DNA of 64,000 bases from Colwellia sp. RSH04 (GTDB lineage Bacteria > Pseudomonadota > Gammaproteobacteria > Enterobacterales > Alteromonadaceae), in assembly GCF_003545765.1 (NCBI RefSeq), contig NZ_QXIO01000001.1, forward strand, positions 124,001-188,000, in the 5' to 3' direction. Numbering within the stretch: the stretch's first letter is position 1; each line of letters opens with the position of its first letter. Below, piece after piece: positions 27,801 to 37,520 of the stretch. The position numbers were made by a program, and so were the translations under genes. The notes below the pieces were generated by a model. That model had not been told where the DNA came from. It did no database searches and saw only the letters and a program-made list of their open reading frames with translations.

Positions 27801-27956
27801 TTTAAGTACTATTTTTACTTGAGTAGGAGATATCTCTGGGAAAGCATCAATTGGTATATCCATCCATGCTTTTGCACCTGCAATCATAGCCATCACGATA
27901 AATACACAGACAAACAAACGCTGGGTAAGTGAGAACTTGATCAGTAAATTCAACAT
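24882..27956 (-). CDS. heavy-metal-type RND efflux pump, CusA/CzcA family
   Basis: The 1024-residue protein is an inner-membrane RND transporter. It has the usual layout of an N-terminal helix (residues 10-30), a first periplasmic domain, a helix bundle, a second periplasmic domain, and a second bundle. The helix-4 motif [15 protein letters not shown], with Asp and Glu, is typical of the metal-exporting (HME) branch and supplies the proton-relay charges. The C-terminal segment [39 protein letters not shown] is a family hallmark. It overlaps both neighbours in one operon with the adaptor and the DUF3240 protein. No outer-membrane factor is encoded here. The metal cannot be deduced by eye. Confidence 0.92.
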   Translation of the reverse strand: [1024 protein letters not shown]

Positions 27957-29020
27957 TATTCATCCCCTAAGTTAAGCAAATAACCTTGTAATATACTGAC
28001 CGAAGTTGTTAAACCTCTTCTATTTTCAATATCACTATTTGTAGTGAAGAAATATTCGCCTTCTTTTGATCCAAACAAGTTTATGCTGATAATATCAAGT
28101 TCGTTTCCTGACTCTATAGCGATATAATTATTCTCTTCAAATTCAAAAACAGCAGATTTTTTTACTTTGTAACCCTTGAAGTCTTGTATAGGTATTAGGG
28201 TAATAACTTGACCAAGCGTTAAATCGCATGCTGAGGTTTTACTTGGGGAAGCCCACAATGTCTGATGATATTTATCCGCAATATTTTCTAAGCTTTCAAT
28301 ATTTAATTGGCATTGAGGAGATACCTCTAAATGAGATAATGATGAAGTATTAAGTATTGGCAGTAAAACTTTTACTTGGATAGCTTCAGGATCTATAACG
28401 TCAAAGGCAAGCTCTCCTTCATGTCTGTTATTTGACAAGTCTGTTATTTTTATTATTCCTGCTTCTGGACTAATGAGGGTGATTTCTTCATTTTTGTCAA
28501 TATTCAAAAAAGACATTTGGTGTTGAATATGTTCAAAGTTCAATTTGCTTTCAAAATATTGCTTAGTTATTTCTACCCATTGAGAGCTTTTAATTGTTTT
28601 GTTTTCAAAATATAACTTATTAGTTTGAAAATGATTTTCTGAAGCTTCTAATAGTTGTTGAGCTGACATATATTCATCAATAAAATGATGAACATCATAG
28701 CCTTCAACTGTAGCGACAGTATCCCCTTTATTGATTTGGCTACCATTTTTTACATGATAACGAATACGTTGCACATCAAATGGGAAGCTTACTGAGTAAT
28801 TTTCACCTGTTCTGCTGTTAACTTCACCAATAAGCTTTTGTCCTTCAATCAAGTTAACCTTTTTAATAGTGGTAAAATTAGTTTCAAAACCTCCAAGAGC
28901 TGATAACGGTATATTTTCTATTTTATCGAAAGCAAGTGCTATAGATGTTTGAAATAAAGCAATCATTGAAAGGCACAAAAGTGTATATTGGTAATTAAAG
29001 TAACTAGATATTTTTTTCAT
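27956..29020 (-). CDS. RND efflux periplasmic adaptor protein
   Basis: The protein is predicted to link the inner-membrane pump to an outer-membrane channel. It has a signal sequence (MKKISSYF.. with a hydrophobic core), a beta-domain and lipoyl-type half (VKNGSQINKGDTVATVEGYDVH), a helical hairpin region (EYMSAQQLLEASENHFQ..), and a C-terminal beta region. I chose the ATG at 29020 because it gives a normal signal peptide and has a nearby GGTG site; the longer frame from 29107 would add 29 residues without a signal. The adaptor is unusually short on cysteines and metal-binding residues in the visible parts. Its stop overlaps the pump start by one base (TAATG). Confidence 0.8.
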   Translation of the reverse strand: MKKISSYFNYQYTLLCLSMIALFQTSIALAFDKIENIPLSALGGFETNFTTIKKVNLIEGQKLIGEVNSRTGENYSVSFPFDVQRIRYHVKNGSQINKGDTVATVEGYDVHHFIDEYMSAQQLLEASENHFQTNKLYFENKTIKSSQWVEITKQYFESKLNFEHIQHQMSFLNIDKNEEITLISPEAGIIKITDLSNNRHEGELAFDVIDPEAIQVKVLLPILNTSSLSHLEVSPQCQLNIESLENIADKYHQTLWASPSKTSACDLTLGQVITLIPIQDFKGYKVKKSAVFEFEENNYIAIESGNELDIISINLFGSKEGEYFFTTNSDIENRRGLTTSVSILQGYLLNLGDE

Positions 29021-29206
29021 AAAAAATAACACCATATGGTTAAACCAGGGATAAATAAGGTTGATGAAACCATTGTGACTATTTTTGAATGATAATTCAT
29101 TGGACATAAGACGAATTCTATCTGTATTTGTCTTTTTATGATGTATGGTACATATGTCTATTGTTTGAATAAGTGATTGTTAAGTAAGTAATAAGAGAGG
29201 AATTTG

Positions 29207-29698
29207 ATGAGAGATGGTGTAATAGCGTCAATTTTATTGATTATAATGTTTTTGAATTTTTTTGATGTACTTACCGATATATCACTGGGAGTTCCTGCTT
29301 GGCATATATTCTCTGAAAGTTTGATTGTTTTCGTTTCAGCTATAGGAGCAATATTCCTGATTAAAGATATGAAAGCACGAACATCAAATATTATCGGCTT
29401 AAAAAAAGAATTAAACATTTCAGATGATAAATTAAAAAATATCTCTGACGAAATGAAAAATGCTAGACATGAATATAGTGGTGTTATTCACACACAATTT
29501 GAACGTTGGTCTCTGACATCAAGTGAACAGGAAATAGCAATGCTGCTATTAAAAGGTCTTAGCTTTAAAGAAGTGAGTGCTGTTAGGAATACAAAAGAAA
29601 AAACAGTAAGACAACAAGCATCTACCATTTATAGTAAAGCAAGCGTTGAAGGAAGACATGAGTTTGCAGCTTGGTTTTTTGAAGACTTTATTAGTTAG
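29207..29698 (+). CDS. membrane-anchored LuxR-type transcriptional regulator
   Basis: The 163-residue protein has two predicted membrane helices (about residues 6-24 and 38-56), a short coiled-coil-like linker (residues 66-90), and a C-terminal LuxR-type helix-turn-helix domain. In that domain WSLTSSEQEIAMLLLKGLSFKEVSAVRNTKEKTVRQQASTIYSKASV is clearly recognisable. It lacks a receiver or autoinducer domain, so it would have to sense through the membrane part. It is divergent from the efflux operon, starting 187 bp upstream of the adaptor gene, and has an excellent ribosome site (AGAGAGG). I infer that it regulates the efflux genes. Confidence 0.82.
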   Translation: MRDGVIASILLIIMFLNFFDVLTDISLGVPAWHIFSESLIVFVSAIGAIFLIKDMKARTSNIIGLKKELNISDDKLKNISDEMKNARHEYSGVIHTQFERWSLTSSEQEIAMLLLKGLSFKEVSAVRNTKEKTVRQQASTIYSKASVEGRHEFAAWFFEDFIS

Positions 29699-29728
29699 AG
29701 CTTTGTGTATTATTAATACCTCCAATTT

Positions 29729-29756
29729 GTTCTCTGTTTCACTTTAAATAGAGAAC
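29729..29756 (+). terminator. terminator of the LuxR-type regulator gene
   Basis: GTTCTCT (29729-29735) pairs perfectly with AGAGAAC (29750-29756) across a 14-base loop and is followed by a T-rich run. It sits 31 bp after the stop codon. Confidence 0.75.
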
Positions 29757-30196
29757 CTTCTTTTTGTTGTAGGGCTTATAAACCAAAACTGGCTATAAGC
29801 GACTTTTACCCAATATATTATAAATTTTTAAACGTTACATTCATATTTACAATTTTGTCATTAAAATAGTGAGTTTGCTGATAATGATGTGACATCAACA
29901 TTTTTTTGACCATGTATCTGTTTCACTGATACAGGGTACGTTAGCCTTTTTTACCCGACTTCAAATAACAACTTACATGTTCTACTGTATATTGACGAAA
30001 ATGATATTAGTAGGTTAAAATTTTTGACGAAGCCCTTTTATTCTAGGATGTTATCAATCTCATAATTAAAGTCCTTTTACACTTTATGATAAAAGTAGCT
30101 TATTGCTGAAAATATCAATAAAGGTCTACACGCGCTAGGTAAAATAGATATTTTAGGGTTCCTATTGGTATTTATAATACAACAGACATAAAAAAA

Positions 30197-30220
30197 CGCA
30201 GTACTACGTCTAGCACTGCG
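30197..30220 (-). terminator. terminator of recA
   Basis: On the minus strand CGCAGTGCTA pairs with TAGTACTGCG around a 4-base loop and is followed by seven or eight T residues (30189-30196). This is a textbook intrinsic terminator, 36 bp beyond the recA stop. Confidence 0.92.
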
Positions 30221-30256
30221 CTTGTTTATTGATATTTAAACTACCTTGATTAAGCG

Positions 30257-31285
30257 CTACTCTTCAGCTACTGCTTCTTCACTCTCAACGGGCACTACTT
30301 TACTTAAAAATAAATCTCTTAACTTTGTATCTAAGTCTTTAGCCATTTCTGGGTGCTCTTCCAAATATTTAGTTGCATTCGCCTTACCTTGGCCTATACG
30401 TTCGCCATTACAGCTATACCAAGCACCTGCTTTCTCAACTAAGTTATTTTTAACACCAAGTTCTACTAATTCACCTAAACTATTAATGCCTTCACCATAT
30501 AAAATTTGGAATTCAGCTTGTTTAAATGGCGGAGCTATTTTATTTTTAACCACTTTAACTCGGGTTTCATTACCAACGATTTCGTCACCATTTTTTACAG
30601 CACCAATTCTTCTGATATCTAGACGAACTGACGCATAGAATTTTAATGCATTACCACCGGTGGTTGTTTCTGGGTTACCAAACATAACACCAATTTTCAT
30701 ACGAATTTGGTTGATGAAAATTAGCATGGTATTTGACTTTTTCAAGTTAGCGGTAAGCTTACGCATTGCTTGGGATAACATACGTGCTTGAAGACCCATA
30801 TGAGAATCACCCATATCGCCTTCAATTTCTGCTTTAGGTGTTAATGCGGCAACCGAATCCACAACAATAACATCAATAGCACCTGATCTTGTTAACATGT
30901 CACATATCTCAAGTGCTTGTTCGCCTGTATCAGGTTGAGATACTAATAACTCATTAATATTTACACCCAGTTTTTCGGCATAAATTGGATCTAATGCGTG
31001 CTCAGCATCAACGAATGCACATACTTTGCCTTCTCTTTGCGCTTGTGCAATAACTTCAAGTGTTAATGTAGTTTTACCACTAGATTCTGGGCCATAAATT
31101 TCAACAACACGACCTAAAGGTAAGCCACCAGCACCAAGCGCTATATCTAAACTTAACGAACCTGTTGAAATAGTTTCAACATCCATCGTGTTGTTATCGC
31201 CAAGTTTCATTATTGACCCTTTACCAAATTGACGTTCAATTTGACTTAAGGCTGCTGAGAGTGCTTTTTCTTTATCGTCTTTCAT
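30257..31285 (-). CDS. recA: recombinase RecA
   Basis: RecA forms filaments on single-stranded DNA, catalyses strand exchange and triggers LexA self-cleavage. The 342-residue protein has the Walker A motif GPESSGKTT near residues 65-73. It also has [17 protein letters not shown], the Walker B segment [11 protein letters not shown], and the DNA-binding loop region [59 protein letters not shown]. The C-terminus is acidic. The promoter overlaps a near-perfect LexA box. The gene is followed by a strong terminator and no recX gene is found next to it. Confidence 0.98.
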   Translation of the reverse strand: MKDDKEKALSAALSQIERQFGKGSIMKLGDNNTMDVETISTGSLSLDIALGAGGLPLGRVVEIYGPESSGKTTLTLEVIAQAQREGKVCAFVDAEHALDPIYAEKLGVNINELLVSQPDTGEQALEICDMLTRSGAIDVIVVDSVAALTPKAEIEGDMGDSHMGLQARMLSQAMRKLTANLKKSNTMLIFINQIRMKIGVMFGNPETTTGGNALKFYASVRLDIRRIGAVKNGDEIVGNETRVKVVKNKIAPPFKQAEFQILYGEGINSLGELVELGVKNNLVEKAGAWYSCNGERIGQGKANATKYLEEHPEMAKDLDTKLRDLFLSKVVPVESEEAVAEE

Positions 31286-31326
31286 TTTAGCTCCATGAAG
31301 AGAAGGTAATTCGTTTTAATGAGTTA

Positions 31327-31354
31327 AGTATACTGTATAGCTGTACAGTATCAA
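31327..31354 (-). promoter_or_regulatory. recA promoter
   Basis: The -35 TTGATA (31349-31354) and -10 TATACT (31327-31332) are separated by 16 bp. The LexA box occupies the spacer and overlaps both hexamers. Confidence 0.85.
31331..31350. promoter_or_regulatory. LexA (SOS) box of recA
   Basis: TACTGTATAGCTGTACAGTA keeps the CTGT-N8-ACAG core and the flanking TA of the enterobacterial LexA site and is a near-perfect palindrome. It lies between the -35 and -10 elements, the position expected for direct repression. Confidence 0.95.
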
Positions 31355-31517
31355 GTGTTTTTTTATATTTTCTTTGCTCAACGAAAACTTGAAGATAACT
31401 AGCTGATTAAAAACAGTAATTTTTGAAGTGGAATTTTTATATCAATAAGTACTTTGAATTAACAGTATATTATACAGTACTCTTTTTATTGTGAATTATG
31501 TGTGGTTTAAGCCTGTA

Positions 31518-33710
31518 TTATTCTTGATGCTCATACCATAGTTCAGGTTTATGTATATGGTAACCTTGAATATATTCTACGCCAATATTATTTAACATAG
31601 TTTCAATTTCTTCATTCTCAACAAATTCAGCAACCACTTGTTTATTCATTGCAACGGCAATTCGCTTAATATTTTCAACAAATGTCCGATTAATACTATT
31701 CACATCCATATCCCTTACAAAGGCACCATCTATTTTAATCGTTTCGATTGGCAATTGTTGTAAATAACTGAATGATGATAAACCGCTACCAAAATCATCT
31801 AAAGCAAAGTTACATCCAAATGCAATCATGTGGTTAATAAAGTATAAGGCTGAATCTAAGTGACTTATTGCTGAAGTTTCAGTTATTTCGAATGATACAA
31901 GTGCAGGGTTAACTTGGTATTGTTCAAATAGATTTTTAACATATTGATATAGTTCTTTATTTGCTAACGTTATACCTGACAAGTTAATGCTATAATGATT
32001 GTCTGAATCTTCTTTCATAATACATTTGAGTGTTTGTTCAATAACCCAGTAGTCAAGCTGTACTATCATTCCATACTTTTCAGCCGCAGGTATAAACTCA
32101 ACAGGTGGAATAGTTTCTCCTTCTTTACTTTTCATTCTCACCAAGACTTCATAATGTTTAGGTTGACCAACAGCCGTTGCTCTAATCTCTTGACGATGAA
32201 GCATTAATCGTTTTTCTTTTAGTGCATCAACAAGCTCATGAACAATCTCCATTTCTTTTGCGTGTTTTAATAATTGCTTATCATTACTTTGATACACTTG
32301 AACGCGATCTCTTCCCTTCTCTTTAGCTAAACTTATTGCTTGCCCTAATGACGAAAGCACCTGTTGTACGTCAAAAATACTATTATCAATAGCTACAACA
32401 CCAACACTTGCCGTAATATTATTGCTTTTTGTATTTTCTTTTAATTGGATTTTTTTCAATAAACATCTTATTTTATTGGCAAAAGCTTCTGCATTTTGAA
32501 ATGCAAGATCTGGCAATAGCATCGCAAACTCGTCATTCCCTAAACGGCTTAACACTCCACCTTTAGGTAAATTATCTTGTAAAGAAAGTGATATACGATG
32601 GAGAAATTTATCGCCAATAGTAAACCCCATACTATTATTAATTACTTGAAATTTATCTAAATCAATTTTGAGTACTACACCGGTTTCATTGTTAAAGGTT
32701 ACATCACGACTTTTTATATAATCTGTGAGTTGCTGTTCAAAATTATTTCTATTTGCTAGGCCTGTTAACTGATCATGGTTATCAGCAAAAGCTAGCTCTT
32801 GTTTAATAATTTGATGGCGCAAAATACCTTTTTTTTGTTGACGATAAAAAACATAAACAAATACCGTAAGTACAAACCAAATAATAATTGCTTGAATAAA
32901 TGCCTTATTTCGTAAATCAATATTGTATTGAGGGTCTAAACGAATACCTAGCTGCCAACGCGTATTTGGGATAGATTTTATATAACTAAACGATTCATAC
33001 TCTTCATTATCGACTAGCATTTCTTCATACTTTTCGTTACCTGCTTCTGTTGTCAATTCTATATGACCTTTTTGGTCAGTTCTCATTAAGAAAAGTTGTT
33101 GGTGAGGTAGCTGATATTGATTCAAAATGTCAATAAGTGTATTTGGATTGAAAGCAACAAATAAGTATTCATTGCTTTTACTGGTCGTCGATAACGGTTG
33201 TAAAATATCGAAATGCACACTGTTATTACTTCGGTGAAGAAATAAACTCTCTTGAACGCCCGATGCCAACGTCGTTTTAATCTCTTCTTCACAATCTGTT
33301 AAGAAATTACCTGTGATATGGGCTAAGCTACCTTGTCCATTTTGGTTAATTAAAGCGAATAACCGAGTGTTATCTATATCACCTTGCAATGTCTTTAATA
33401 ATTGCATGTAGGTTTCTTGACTCGCAGTACTTCCTTGCTTTTGCAGTAACTGAATTATATTAAGTTGTTTTTGCTGAAATAAATCAAGCTCTAAACGTAA
33501 TTGAGAAAAATATTCTTGATAATCTGAAATCACATGCTCGGTAACAGAGTCCATTAATGAGGCTTGATAACTTTGGTGAATTTTATTCGCGGACAAAGCT
33601 TGCCATATTAATAGCAACAAAATAATTACGCTGGTTAATATAACAACACGCTTGGTTGAGTTAGGCTTCCTTTTCCTTACATTATTAGAATTTTCTCTTG
33701 GTTCTTTCAA
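31518..33710 (-). CDS. membrane GGDEF/EAL c-di-GMP enzyme
   Basis: The 730-residue protein has a membrane helix at about residues 22-42, a periplasmic sensor region of about 220 residues, a second helix near 270-290, then GGDEF and EAL domains. The GGDEF signature reads GNDEF (in RLGNDEFAMLLP), so cyclase activity is uncertain. The EAL motif reads EVL in YEVLVRM. The other catalytic residues of the phosphodiesterase are present: INLSG, EITET, DDFGSG, IKIDG and EFVENEE. It is therefore probably an active c-di-GMP phosphodiesterase with a degenerate cyclase domain. The start is TTG at 33710, because the frame opens only five codons earlier. It lies between recA and mutS. Confidence 0.88.
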   Translation of the reverse strand: MKEPRENSNNVRKRKPNSTKRVVILTSVIILLLLIWQALSANKIHQSYQASLMDSVTEHVISDYQEYFSQLRLELDLFQQKQLNIIQLLQKQGSTASQETYMQLLKTLQGDIDNTRLFALINQNGQGSLAHITGNFLTDCEEEIKTTLASGVQESLFLHRSNNSVHFDILQPLSTTSKSNEYLFVAFNPNTLIDILNQYQLPHQQLFLMRTDQKGHIELTTEAGNEKYEEMLVDNEEYESFSYIKSIPNTRWQLGIRLDPQYNIDLRNKAFIQAIIIWFVLTVFVYVFYRQQKKGILRHQIIKQELAFADNHDQLTGLANRNNFEQQLTDYIKSRDVTFNNETGVVLKIDLDKFQVINNSMGFTIGDKFLHRISLSLQDNLPKGGVLSRLGNDEFAMLLPDLAFQNAEAFANKIRCLLKKIQLKENTKSNNITASVGVVAIDNSIFDVQQVLSSLGQAISLAKEKGRDRVQVYQSNDKQLLKHAKEMEIVHELVDALKEKRLMLHRQEIRATAVGQPKHYEVLVRMKSKEGETIPPVEFIPAAEKYGMIVQLDYWVIEQTLKCIMKEDSDNHYSINLSGITLANKELYQYVKNLFEQYQVNPALVSFEITETSAISHLDSALYFINHMIAFGCNFALDDFGSGLSSFSYLQQLPIETIKIDGAFVRDMDVNSINRTFVENIKRIAVAMNKQVVAEFVENEEIETMLNNIGVEYIQGYHIHKPELWYEHQE

Positions 33711-33877
33711 ATAATATCCAACAAATTAAACATTTATTACCTAATTAAATATATGCAGGGCATCTGCTTTGTGCAAGTGAAATATATTGATAAAAAGATA
33801 AGTAATCATTGCCATGCTTATGGCATAATTAACAGCCTATTTATACATGCAAAAACAACTAAAACTAAATAAAGTTA

Positions 33878-36463
33878 ATGACTAGTAAAAACCAAGATTT
33901 ATCTAACCACACCCCGATGATGCGTCAATATTTGACTATAAAAGCAGAGTTCCCTGACATTTTGATATTTTATCGAATGGGTGATTTTTATGAGCTTTTC
34001 TTTGACGATGCAAAAAAGGCGGCTGATTTACTGGATATATCGCTTACCGCTCGAGGCAAAACTGGCGGTAATGCAATTCCTATGGCCGGAGTACCATACC
34101 ATGCAGCTGAAAACTACCTCGCTAAATTAGTAAATCTTGGCGAGTCTGTCGCTATATGTGAACAAATTGGTGATCCTGCAACAAGTAAAGGTCCCGTTGA
34201 GCGAAAAGTCGTTCGTGTTATTACTCCGGGTACGGTTAGCGATGAAGCATTACTAACCGATAGAAAAGATAATTTAATCGTAGCTTTGTTTGAAACAACA
34301 GATCAAGTCAAGAAAATATCGCGTTATGGTTTAGCCTATTTAGATATGACCAGTGGTCGTTTTGTTATTAATGAGCCTGATACCAATGAACAACTTTTAG
34401 CAGAACTTCAACGACTTTCTCCTGCAGAGTTACTTTATAGTGAGTCATTCTCCTCTCCAGAATTAATCAGTCAGCAAAAAGGCTTGCGCAGACGTCCTGA
34501 ATGGGAATTTGATTTAGACACCGCAATAAGCTTGTTGAATAAACAATTTAATACTAAAGAGTTAAATGGGTTTGGTGTAACAGCCTATCCTTTAGGTATT
34601 GCAGCAGCAGGATGTCTTCTTGCCTATGTTAAAGATACTCAACGTAGTGCTCTTCCTCACATAAGAGCGATAGTATGTGAGTCTTCACAAAACGGTGTTG
34701 TCCTTGATGCAGCAACCAGACGCAACTTAGAGCTGACACAAAACCTTCAAGGTGATACCACAAATACCTTAGCAGATATTCTTGATAAGTCAGCAACACC
34801 AATGGGTTCTCGTTTATTAAAGCGTTGGTTACATTTTCCTTTACGAGATCTTAATGTACTCTCGAGTAGACAAAATACCGTTAGTGCACTCATTAACGAA
34901 GATCTTATCAGTCAAATTCACCCTATTTTAAAAGGGATTGGTGATATAGAACGAATTATTTCACGTATAGCACTTCAATCAGCTAGACCTCGTGATTTCG
35001 CCCGTTTACGCAATGCATTACAATTATTGCCTGAACTACAAATGGTGCTTTGCAATCAACAAGAATACCTCAAGGAGCTTGCTCAATATTGCTTGCCAAT
35101 ACCTTCAATTCAGCAACTACTTGAAGTTGCCATTGTTGAAAACCCACCTGTTCTCATTCGTGACGGTGGTGTAATCGCTCCGGGTTATCATGAAGAATTA
35201 GATCAGTTAAGAGATTTAAGTCAAGGCGCTACTGAATTTTTAGAGCAGCTTGAAGAGAAAGAAAAACAAAGAACTGGCATTAGCTCGCTCAAAGTCGGTT
35301 ATAACAAAGTTCATGGTTTCTTTATTGAAATTAGTCGAAGCGCAGCTCAAGAAGTACCTACTGACTATATAAGACGTCAAACATTGAAAAATAATGAGCG
35401 CTTTATCACTGAAGAATTAAAGCAACATGAGCATAAAGTACTCAGTGCCCAAAGTAAGTTTTTAGCGTTAGAAAAAACATTATATCAAGCATTATTTGAG
35501 AAAATATTACCTGAGCTTTCATCATTACAACAGCTTGGACAAGCGTTAGCAGAGCTAGATGTACTAAATACTTTTGCAGAAAGGGCACTGACCTTAAACT
35601 ATGTAAAACCAACACTCGTACAAGAAGCTGGCATTAATATTTCTGGTGGTCGACACCCTGTAGTAGAACAAATGACACAAGAAGCGTTTATTGCTAACCC
35701 TGTTTTATTAACAGAACAGCGTAAAATGCTAATTATTACCGGTCCTAATATGGGGGGTAAATCAACTTATATGCGCCAAACAGCCTTAATTGTTTTACTT
35801 GCACATATTGGTTGTTTTGTACCTGCAGAGCAAGCAAAAATTGGCTTAGTTGATAGAATATTCACTCGAATAGGTGCTTCAGATGATTTAGCCAGCGGGC
35901 GCTCAACGTTTATGGTTGAAATGACCGAAACAGCTAATATTTTACACAATGCAACCAATAAAAGTTTAGTGTTACTTGATGAGATTGGTCGAGGCACAAG
36001 TACCTATGATGGTCTGTCGCTCGCGTGGGCATGCGCTGAATTGCTTGCCCTAAAAACGAAGGCCTTCACGCTTTTTGCTAGTCATTATTTTGAGTTAACC
36101 TTGTTGGCTGATCAAATTGAAACCTTAGCGAATGTCCATTTAGATGCTGTAGAACATGACGATAACATTATCTTTATGCACACAATACAAGAAGGTGCTG
36201 CGAGTAAAAGTTTTGGATTACAAGTAGCTCAGCTTGCAGGTGTTCCTAAATCAGTCATTCAACGGGCTAAACAACGATTATCTGAACTTGAAAATCAACA
36301 GGTTGCAACAGTATTACCACAGCAAAGTGAACAATCAGCACAGCTTTCTTTAATTAATGAAGAACATCCTGTGATTGAGACCATAAAAAATGTTGATATT
36401 AATGACTTGTCACCACGCCAAGCATTAGATTTTCTCTACCAATTAAAAAGCCAAATTGAGTAA
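33878..36463 (+). CDS. mutS: DNA mismatch repair protein MutS
   Basis: MutS recognises base mismatches and starts methyl-directed repair with MutL and MutH. The 861-residue protein begins with the mismatch-binding segment [22 protein letters not shown], containing the Phe-x-Glu motif. The ATPase domain has the Walker A motif [14 protein letters not shown] near residues 622-634, the Walker B segment [13 protein letters not shown], and the signature SHYFELT. The C-terminal helix-turn-helix and the tail [15 protein letters not shown] end the protein. The gene faces rpoS, with a bidirectional terminator between the two. A promoter is not obvious upstream. Confidence 0.98.
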   Translation: MTSKNQDLSNHTPMMRQYLTIKAEFPDILIFYRMGDFYELFFDDAKKAADLLDISLTARGKTGGNAIPMAGVPYHAAENYLAKLVNLGESVAICEQIGDPATSKGPVERKVVRVITPGTVSDEALLTDRKDNLIVALFETTDQVKKISRYGLAYLDMTSGRFVINEPDTNEQLLAELQRLSPAELLYSESFSSPELISQQKGLRRRPEWEFDLDTAISLLNKQFNTKELNGFGVTAYPLGIAAAGCLLAYVKDTQRSALPHIRAIVCESSQNGVVLDAATRRNLELTQNLQGDTTNTLADILDKSATPMGSRLLKRWLHFPLRDLNVLSSRQNTVSALINEDLISQIHPILKGIGDIERIISRIALQSARPRDFARLRNALQLLPELQMVLCNQQEYLKELAQYCLPIPSIQQLLEVAIVENPPVLIRDGGVIAPGYHEELDQLRDLSQGATEFLEQLEEKEKQRTGISSLKVGYNKVHGFFIEISRSAAQEVPTDYIRRQTLKNNERFITEELKQHEHKVLSAQSKFLALEKTLYQALFEKILPELSSLQQLGQALAELDVLNTFAERALTLNYVKPTLVQEAGINISGGRHPVVEQMTQEAFIANPVLLTEQRKMLIITGPNMGGKSTYMRQTALIVLLAHIGCFVPAEQAKIGLVDRIFTRIGASDDLASGRSTFMVEMTETANILHNATNKSLVLLDEIGRGTSTYDGLSLAWACAELLALKTKAFTLFASHYFELTLLADQIETLANVHLDAVEHDDNIIFMHTIQEGAASKSFGLQVAQLAGVPKSVIQRAKQRLSELENQQVATVLPQQSEQSAQLSLINEEHPVIETIKNVDINDLSPRQALDFLYQLKSQIE

Positions 36464-36472
36464 ATTAAAAAA

Positions 36473-36495
36473 GCTATTAACCTTAGGTTAATAGC
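36473..36495. terminator. bidirectional terminator between mutS and rpoS
   Basis: A perfect 10-bp stem, GCTATTAACC (36473-36482) with GGTTAATAGC (36486-36495), has a 3-base loop. It is flanked by an A-run on one side and a T-run on the other, so it can stop transcription from both genes. Confidence 0.92.
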
Positions 36496-36517
36496 TTTTA
36501 AGTTTTAGTTAAGAGTT

Positions 36518-37426
36518 CTACTGTTGGAAAATAGCTTCAATAGAAAGGCCTTGCTGACTTAATATATCGCGTAAGCGTTTCAATGCTTCAACCTGAATTT
36601 GACGAACACGTTCGCGTGTTAGGCCAATTTCACTACCTACATCTTCTAATGTTGCGGCTTCATAGCCCATTAAACCGAAACGTCTTGCTAATACTTCACG
36701 CTGTTTAGAGTTTAACTCATTAAGCCAATGAATAATGTTATTGCTCATATCCTCAGATTGTAAATCGCCTTCTGGTCCTGAGCTTTTCTCATCTGCAATA
36801 ACATCAAGTAATGCTTTATCTGAGTCGCCAGCAAAAGGAGTATCAACCGAAGCAATACGTTCGTTTAATCGAAGCATTTTATTTACATCACCAACAGGTT
36901 TATCAAGGTGAAAAGCAATATCTTCGGCGGTAGGTTCGTGATCTAACTTTTGAACTAGCTCACGTGATGCACGCAAATAAATATTAAGTTCTTTTACGAC
37001 ATGGATGGGTAAACGAATGGTACGTGTTTGATTCATGATAGCGCGTTCAATAGTTTGACGTATCCACCACGTTGCGTAAGTAGAGAAGCGAAAGCCTCTT
37101 TCTGGGTCAAATTTTTCAACGGCTCTTATTAAGCCTAAATTACCTTCTTCAATTAAATCGAGTAATGGTAACCCGCGATTGTTATATCGTCTGGCAATTT
37201 TAACAACTAAACGTAAATTGCTTTCAATCATACGTTTTCTAGAGGGTTCGTCGCCTTTTAGTGACAAACGAGAGAAATAAACCTCTTCTTCTGCTGATAG
37301 TAGTGGCGAAAAACCAATTTCGCTTAAATAAATTTGAGTGGCATCTAGGTTAGACGATACTTCTTCTTTAGATTTTTCTGTTGATTCTTCAGCTTCAACG
37401 TTTTTTTCTTCTTTTAATTTGACCAT
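36518..37426 (-). CDS. rpoS: stationary-phase sigma factor RpoS
   Basis: RpoS directs RNA polymerase to general-stress and stationary-phase promoters. The 302-residue protein has region 1.2 ([27 protein letters not shown]), region 2 ([43 protein letters not shown], then [18 protein letters not shown]), region 3, and region 4 ([43 protein letters not shown]). It is slightly shorter than RpoD-type factors and lacks region 1.1, as RpoS does. A ribosome site GGGAGA precedes the ATG. It is the last gene of the minus-strand block and directly follows nlpD, as in most gammaproteobacteria. In relatives the main rpoS promoter lies inside nlpD. Confidence 0.96.
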   Translation of the reverse strand: MVKLKEEKNVEAEESTEKSKEEVSSNLDATQIYLSEIGFSPLLSAEEEVYFSRLSLKGDEPSRKRMIESNLRLVVKIARRYNNRGLPLLDLIEEGNLGLIRAVEKFDPERGFRFSTYATWWIRQTIERAIMNQTRTIRLPIHVVKELNIYLRASRELVQKLDHEPTAEDIAFHLDKPVGDVNKMLRLNERIASVDTPFAGDSDKALLDVIADEKSSGPEGDLQSEDMSNNIIHWLNELNSKQREVLARRFGLMGYEAATLEDVGSEIGLTRERVRQIQVEALKRLRDILSQQGLSIEAIFQQ

Positions 37427-37520
37427 GCATATCTCCCATCAATAGCAAAGCTTACATTTAATACTTAAATATTCACGATAACTCCGACCCTTAATTATTT
37501 TTTTAGTTGTGTTTAAAGTT

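Larger units (their letters stand above)
29699..30256. other. 558-bp intergenic region between the accessory block and recA
   Basis: No gene is visible. It begins with the terminator of the LuxR-type gene (29729-29756) and ends with the terminator of recA (30197-30220). In between is AT-rich DNA with a small hairpin (TGTATC at 29913-29918 with GATACA at 29928-29933). I looked here for the missing half of the truncated AhpD-like gene and did not find it. Confidence 0.5.
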
